From Chloroflexota bacterium (GTDB lineage Bacteria > Chloroflexota > Dormibacteria > Dormibacterales > Dormibacteraceae): 34,955 nucleotides of DNA. Each line of letters begins with the position of its first letter. The stretch's first letter is position 1. Positions 29,077 to 34,955 of this stretch are shown here, in pieces. The stretch covers positions 1-34,955 of the forward strand of contig VBIU01000004.1 of NCBI GenBank assembly GCA_005880945.1, in the 5' to 3' direction. Below the pieces are notes generated by a model. The model was given only the letters and a program-made list of their open reading frames with translations. It did not search any database and had not been told where the DNA came from. The position numbers and the translations under genes are program-made.

Positions 29077-30213
29077 ATGCTGGCGACGCAAGACGTCTAC
29101 GCGATCGACGCCGCCGACCTAGGCGCTGACGACCTTCGCGAGCGCTTGATCCACCAGCGTCACGTCATCGACCTGATGGAGCTCTCGTTCTCACGCTCGG
29201 CGGCCGAGTTTGCCGCCACCCAGGACTACGAGAACGACGGCTCGGCCACCGCCATCGACTGGATCCGCATCCACTGTCACATGACCGGTCCGGCTGCGGC
29301 CGACCGGGTTGCCGTCGGGAATCACGTGTCCGAGTTCGGGCAGACAGTCGATGCCCTGGTCGATGGCGAGGTGGGCTTCGCTCACCTGACTGTGATGGCG
29401 AGAACCGCCGACGCGGTTGGGAGCAAGTTCAACGAGACGGTGCTGGTGAAGAAGGCGCGAGAGAATTCGCCGGGCAAGTTTCATCACATCTGCCGGCACT
29501 ACAGGCATGCCGTGGATGCCTGCAGCTTCGCTGCCGGGGAGGTCGAGCAGGTGGAGAACCGGCGGCTGAAGCTCAGCACCTGGTTCGACGGCGCGCTGCT
29601 CTTGAGCGGAGTGCTCGACTCGGTTGGCGGCGCGGCTCTGCGGGCGGCGCTCGAACCGCTGGCGCGCAAGTCCGGCGCCCACGACGATCGGAGTCGCGAG
29701 CGGCGGCTGGCCGATGCTCTGGTCGAGCTTGCCTGCGGCGGGGAGCAGCCGGCCCAGATCCAGGTCACCAGCTCGCTCGATACGCTTCTCGCTCTGGCCG
29801 GCGCCGCGGCGGCGGAGATGGAGTTCTCACTCCCTGTTTCGTCCAGGACGGTTGAGCGGCTGGCCTGCGACTCGGGCATCAGCCGAGTCCTGCTCGACTC
29901 CGAGTCGATGGTGATCGATGTCGGGCGTTCGAAGCGGGTGGTCTCAGAGCCTGGGCGACGAGCCTTGAAGGCGCGAGACGGCTCCTGCCGTTGGCCCGGT
30001 TGCGATCGGCCGTCTTCGTGGACCGCCGCGCATCACCTCGTGCACTGGACCCGCGGCGGGACCACCGACCTCGACAACCTCATTCTGCTGTGCCATCGGC
30101 ACCACTGGCTGGTCCATGAGGGCGGCTGGCAGCTGGTGCGTGGTGACGATGGGCGGATGCTGACGGTCCCGCCGACCGTGACTTTCGGTCCTTCGCCGCG
30201 CGGACCCGATTAG
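29077..30213 (+). CDS. DUF222 domain protein with C-terminal HNH endonuclease motif
   Basis: 378 residues. The N-terminal 250 residues match the DUF222/13E12-repeat type (ELSFSRSAAEFAATQDYE, GSATAIDWIRIHCHMTGPAA, VGEV-like DGEVGFAHL). The C-terminus is an HNH nuclease domain: CRWPGCDRPSSWTAAHHLVHW, then DLDNLILLCHRHHWLVHEGGW, with zinc-binding and catalytic His/Asn residues present. These are often multicopy genes in Actinomycetota and relatives and behave like selfish or defence-linked nucleases, but their function is not settled. The ATG at 29077 fits the promoter; an upstream frame to 29041 includes the promoter itself. Its TAG stop directly abuts the stop of the convergent acyl-CoA synthetase. 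Confidence 0.88.
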   Translation: MLATQDVYAIDAADLGADDLRERLIHQRHVIDLMELSFSRSAAEFAATQDYENDGSATAIDWIRIHCHMTGPAAADRVAVGNHVSEFGQTVDALVDGEVGFAHLTVMARTADAVGSKFNETVLVKKARENSPGKFHHICRHYRHAVDACSFAAGEVEQVENRRLKLSTWFDGALLLSGVLDSVGGAALRAALEPLARKSGAHDDRSRERRLADALVELACGGEQPAQIQVTSSLDTLLALAGAAAAEMEFSLPVSSRTVERLACDSGISRVLLDSESMVIDVGRSKRVVSEPGRRALKARDGSCRWPGCDRPSSWTAAHHLVHWTRGGTTDLDNLILLCHRHHWLVHEGGWQLVRGDDGRMLTVPPTVTFGPSPRGPD

Positions 30214-31791
30214 CTACTGCCTGACGACCGCGGCCGCTCCCTTGCGCAGCACGTACTTCTGGATCTTTCCCGTGGCCGTCTTCGGCAGCTCCTGGACGAA
30301 GGTCACGCTGTGGGGCGCCTTGAAATGGGCCAGGCGATCGCGGCAGAGTTTGATCAGCTCCTGTTCGGTCGCGCTCGCGCCGGACTTCAACACGACGTAG
30401 GCATGTGGGGCTTCGCCCCATTTTTCGTGGGGCAGGCCGACGATCGCCGCCTCCTGAACCGCGGGGTGGCGTAGCAGGACGCCCTCGACCTCGAGGCTCG
30501 AGATGTTCTCGCCCCCGCTGATGATCACGTCCTTGATCCGATCTCGGATCTCGACGTAGCCGTCGGGGTGCAGCACCGCCGCGTCGCCGGTGTGGAACCA
30601 GCCGTCGCCCATTACCTTCTTGGTCGCTTCGGGGTCTTTGTAGTAGCCCTCCATGATCACGTTGCCGCGCGCCACTATCTCCCCCATCGACTGACCGTCC
30701 GCCGGCACGTCCTTGCCCTTCTCATCCACGACGCGGAGCTCGCCGGAGGTGACCAGCTCAACCCCCGTGCGCGCCTTGATGATCCCGAGATCCGTGGTTC
30801 CGAGCTTCTTGTGCTCCGGCCGCGGCTCGCAGATCGTGATGAACGGCGCGGTTTCGGTCAGCCCGTATACCTGGGTGACCTCCCAACCGAGATCGCCTTC
30901 CATGCGTTCGATCGTCGCCGCCGCCGGCGCCGCTCCGGCCGTGATCACGTGCACTCCCTTCGGAACATCGCCTCGAACCTCGGCGGAAGCGTTGGCGAGC
31001 CCGATCAGAATCGTCGGCGCGGCGCAAAGCCAGCCGACCCTCTCCTTGCGGACCAGGTCGAAGACTCGGGCCGGCTCCACCTTCGGCAGGCAGATGTGCG
31101 TTCCGCCCACCGCGGTGATGACCCACACGAAAGTCCAGCCGTTGGCGTGGAACATCGGCAGGGTCCACAGGTAGCGGTCGCCGACCGTTATGTGAAAGTG
31201 GACCAGGGTGCCGACGATGTTTGCCCATGCGTTTCGGTGCGTGATCATCACGCCCTTCGGCTTGGCGGTCGTGCCGCTCGTGTAGTTCAGGGCGAGGAGG
31301 TCGCTCTCGGCGATGTCCGGACGATTGAAGTCCGGCTTCGACTTGGTGAGGATGGGCTCGTACTCCATCCAGCCTTTCCGGCCGCCCGCCGGGCCGAGGC
31401 TGATGAAATGCTCCACTCCGCCCAGCTGGTCCCGAACGCCGTCGACGGCGTCGAGGTAATCAGGGTGGACGCACATCACCTTTGCCCCCGAGTGCCCGGT
31501 GATATAGACGAAGTCCTCGGCGGTCAGGCGGTAGTTGATCGGCACCAGCACAGCGCCGATCTGGGGCACCGAATAGAAGGATTCGAGCTGCTCGTGGGTG
31601 TTCGGCGCGATGTATGCGACCCGGTCGCCCTGCTTCACCCCCATCGCCTGCAGCGCCGCCGACCAGCGGTCGCAGCGATCCAGGAACTGCTCGTAGGTCA
31701 GCCTCAGATCGCCGTCGACGACCGCCTCACGATTGCCGTAGAGCTTCCTTGCCCGTCGCGCGAAGTCGAGCGGAGTGAGCGGGGTCTCCAT
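30214..31791 (-). CDS. Medium/long-chain fatty acyl-CoA synthetase
   Basis: 525 residues, AMP-forming. Motifs: phosphate loop NYTSGTTAKPKGVMITH, LPMFHANGW, QVYGLTETAP, GDGWFHTGDAAV, hinge DRIKDVIISGGENISSLEVE and catalytic Lys in KTATGKIQKYVLRK. The MFHANGW and GENISS forms are typical of the AlkK/medium-chain and long-chain acyl-CoA synthetase group. It activates fatty acids for oxidation or lipid use. The ATG at 31789-31791 (METPLTPLDFARRA) is the natural N-terminus; the longer frame to 31965 overlaps the preceding gene. The gap to that gene is seven bases and contains AAGG. It is distinct from the benzoate-type ligase at 27026. Confidence 0.9.
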   Translation of the reverse strand: METPLTPLDFARRARKLYGNREAVVDGDLRLTYEQFLDRCDRWSAALQAMGVKQGDRVAYIAPNTHEQLESFYSVPQIGAVLVPINYRLTAEDFVYITGHSGAKVMCVHPDYLDAVDGVRDQLGGVEHFISLGPAGGRKGWMEYEPILTKSKPDFNRPDIAESDLLALNYTSGTTAKPKGVMITHRNAWANIVGTLVHFHITVGDRYLWTLPMFHANGWTFVWVITAVGGTHICLPKVEPARVFDLVRKERVGWLCAAPTILIGLANASAEVRGDVPKGVHVITAGAAPAAATIERMEGDLGWEVTQVYGLTETAPFITICEPRPEHKKLGTTDLGIIKARTGVELVTSGELRVVDEKGKDVPADGQSMGEIVARGNVIMEGYYKDPEATKKVMGDGWFHTGDAAVLHPDGYVEIRDRIKDVIISGGENISSLEVEGVLLRHPAVQEAAIVGLPHEKWGEAPHAYVVLKSGASATEQELIKLCRDRLAHFKAPHSVTFVQELPKTATGKIQKYVLRKGAAAVVRQ

Positions 31792-31798
31792 GCCTTGA

Positions 31799-32128
31799 TT
31801 ATGAGTTGAGCAGGAGCGCGAAATCCGTCGTCCTGATGCCGCCCACGAACGCGCGGTGGGCCTTCGGCTCGAGCTCGACCGATCGCTCGTACACGAAGGC
31901 GTAGACGTTATCGAGACTCCACTCGCCATAGCCCTGGATGCGCAGGCCGTAACGAAGACCTTCATCGGTGCGACCGCGTGCGAGCAGGTCGAGGGCTCGC
32001 GAGTATATGGCCTTCAGGATCTCGAGCTGCATCGTCAGCTCGGTGATGGTCTTGGCATCCCCCTCGGCCTCGACCAACCGCTCGACCTGGGCTTCGAGGT
32101 CGGCGATCTCCTTTTGGTAGTCGTCCAC
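31799..32128 (-). CDS. Small protein with N-terminal coiled coil, unknown function
   Basis: 109 residues. Residues 1-48 are a strongly charged coiled coil (DYQKEIADLEAQVERLVEAEGDAK...). The remainder is compact, with GYGEWSLDNVYAFVYERSVELEPKAHRAFVGG. No family is recognised and there is no membrane span. Start is GTG at 32126-32128, the only start near the frame's opening. It sits between hppA (28-base gap) and the acyl-CoA synthetase (7-base gap), all on one strand, so it is probably co-transcribed with one or both. Confidence 0.65.
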   Translation of the reverse strand: MDDYQKEIADLEAQVERLVEAEGDAKTITELTMQLEILKAIYSRALDLLARGRTDEGLRYGLRIQGYGEWSLDNVYAFVYERSVELEPKAHRAFVGGIRTTDFALLLNS

Positions 32129-32156
32129 CCTCGAAACGAGTCTAGCTGTCCGACCT

Positions 32157-34217
<2,061 letters not shown>

Positions 34218-34297
34218 GCTCTCAATCTGCGGACGGGGGCTTCACGACTCGGAGCGCCTGCGAGCGTGATGCGAAAGCTCTGGGCGGCGAGCGATAG

Positions 34298-34326
34298 GTT
34301 ATACGAACCCTCTCATGTGATGTCGA
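34298..34326 (-). promoter_or_regulatory. Promoter of hppA
   Basis: Minus strand: TCGACA (34326-34321, five of six consensus) and TATAAC (34303-34298, five of six) with exactly 17 bases between. It overlaps the 3' end of the acylphosphatase gene and would give a leader of about 75-100 bases, depending on the hppA start used. Confidence 0.7.
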
Positions 34327-34588
34327 AGGGGTCGAGGCCGCCCGTCGCGCGCGACCAGCTCACCTCGACCGAGCTGACATGGGCCATCCGCGGACCCTCC
34401 CACGCGGCTCGCTCCAGCCGTTCGAGGTCGGCCCGGTTGCCCTCCGCGACGAACTCGACAGCTCCGTCATCGCGGTTCGTCACCCAGCCGTTAAGGCGTA
34501 GCGCCTGGGCGCGCCGGATCATGAAGAATCGGAAGCCGACGCCCTGGACATCGCCCCGAATAACGCCATGCAAGCGCTCCGATCCCAC
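34313..34588 (-). CDS. acyP: Acylphosphatase
   Basis: 91 residues, the normal size. It hydrolyses acyl phosphates in the cytoplasm. The phosphate-binding loop GDVQGVGFR ends in Arg20 and the catalytic Asn38 lies in GWVTNRDDG; both are the essential residues of the family. Start is GTG at 34586-34588 (MGSERLHGVIRG); a TTG at 34573 would give a slightly short N-terminus. The longer frame reaching 34939 is antisense to the CinA-like gene and is not real. Its 3' end carries the hppA promoter. It is divergent from the CinA-like gene with a 21-base gap. Confidence 0.88.
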   Translation of the reverse strand: MGSERLHGVIRGDVQGVGFRFFMIRRAQALRLNGWVTNRDDGAVEFVAEGNRADLERLERAAWEGPRMAHVSSVEVSWSRATGGLDPFDIT

Positions 34589-34609
34589 CCATCGAGTATC
34601 GTCCCCCGC

Positions 34610-34955
34610 ATGGCCTGCTCGACCATCGTCGCCATCGGAGACGAGCTGGTCGGGGGCTTCACGCTCGACACCAACTCGCACTGGCTCGCCGAGCGGCTGC
34701 GGATCCTCGGCTTCCCGGTCAAGCGCATCACGGCGATCCGCGACCGCCCCAAAGAGATAGTCGACCAGGTTCACCGAGAGCTCGCAGACGGCGAGGTGAC
34801 CCATGTCTTCTGCTGCGGTGGCCTCGGGCCGACGCCGGACGACCGCACATTTGCGTCGCTGGCCGAGGCGCTCGGGCGCGAGCTGGTCATCTGGCAGGAG
34901 ACCCGGGAGCGGATCGAACGCCGCGTCAAGCGGATGCACGAGGCGGGGCTGCTCG
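34610..34955 (+). CDS. CinA/MoaB-like molybdopterin-binding domain protein, 3' end beyond window
   Basis: 115 residues visible from ATG 34610. IVAIGDELVGGFTLDTNSHWLAERLRILG and GGLGPTPDDRTFASLAEALGRELV are the two signature blocks of the COG1058 (CinA N-terminal, MoaB-like) domain. Full CinA proteins add a C-terminal nicotinamide-nucleotide amidase domain, which would lie outside the window, so whether this is full CinA or the single-domain form cannot be told. CinA members act as ADP-ribose or NAD-metabolite pyrophosphatases and NMN deamidases. Confidence 0.88.
   Translation, partial: MACSTIVAIGDELVGGFTLDTNSHWLAERLRILGFPVKRITAIRDRPKEIVDQVHRELADGEVTHVFCCGGLGPTPDDRTFASLAEALGRELVIWQETRERIERRVKRMHEAGLL

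Noticed and set aside
28564-29091. 175-residue minus-strand frame opposite the DCC gene
   Set aside because: Pro/Arg-rich complement of the DCC gene and of the GC-rich gap; it has no motif and would cover the HNH promoter.
34589-34939. N-terminal extension of the acylphosphatase frame to 34939
   Set aside because: It is antisense to the CinA-like gene, and acylphosphatases are about 90 residues long.

Overview
The window is GC-rich bacterial DNA with dense, tightly overlapping genes, strong G/C preference at third codon positions, many GTG and TTG starts, and several -10 hexamers lying only 7-10 bases before a start codon, which suggests leaderless mRNAs. A DUF222/HNH protein, an FHA/PP2C pair, a K+-independent proton pyrophosphatase and glcDEF together point to a soil-type Terrabacteria lineage (Actinomycetota or Chloroflexota/Dormibacterota-like). 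This placement is an inference from gene content. No rRNA, tRNA, CRISPR array, insertion sequence or phage gene was seen.

Layout, left to right. 1-877 (-): uroporphyrinogen-decarboxylase-family gene cut by the window edge. 902-4960 (+): a small unknown gene followed by glcD, glcE and glcF, all coupled by overlapping stop/start codons (glycolate oxidase). 5004-7482 (-): a long Pro/Ala/Trp-rich membrane-anchored FHA protein followed by a PP2C phosphatase. 7578-12232 (-): a galactose operon, read as small basic protein, galT, galK, then a GH2-family protein whose two catalytic glutamates both appear to be replaced. 12294-12508 (+): a noncoding stretch that folds into a closed multi-stem RNA ending in a clear intrinsic terminator. 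12548-13027 (+): hotdog thioesterase. 13128-18470 (-): MFS transporter, metallophosphoesterase, tandem GNAT protein, type-B DnaJ/CbpA, and a membrane spermidine-synthase-like protein. 18561-19968 (+): a three-gene module from a near-consensus promoter, comprising a DUF4097-like protein, a DUF2089 zinc-ribbon/HTH protein and a small helical protein. 19975-21747 (-): a 590-residue low-complexity protein with a duplicated C-terminal unit.

21790-28555 (-) is the most intriguing stretch. It is a tight six-gene operon that reads benzoate-CoA-ligase-like enzyme, leuB-like (apparently starting at CTG), leuC-like, leuD-like, leuA-like, and a lone 2-oxoacid dehydrogenase E1 alpha subunit with no E1 beta beside it. 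This is the chemistry of 2-oxoacid chain elongation (leucine, citramalate, homocitrate or similar) joined to acyl-CoA formation. 28582-30213 (+): DCC-family protein and a DUF222/HNH protein. 30214-34217 (-): medium/long-chain acyl-CoA synthetase, a coiled-coil protein and the H+-pyrophosphatase. 34313-34955: acylphosphatase (-) and, divergent from it, a CinA/MoaB-like gene cut by the right edge.

A dispersed GC-rich hairpin repeat occurs at 4947, 12509, 13032 and 14700, mostly at gene ends.
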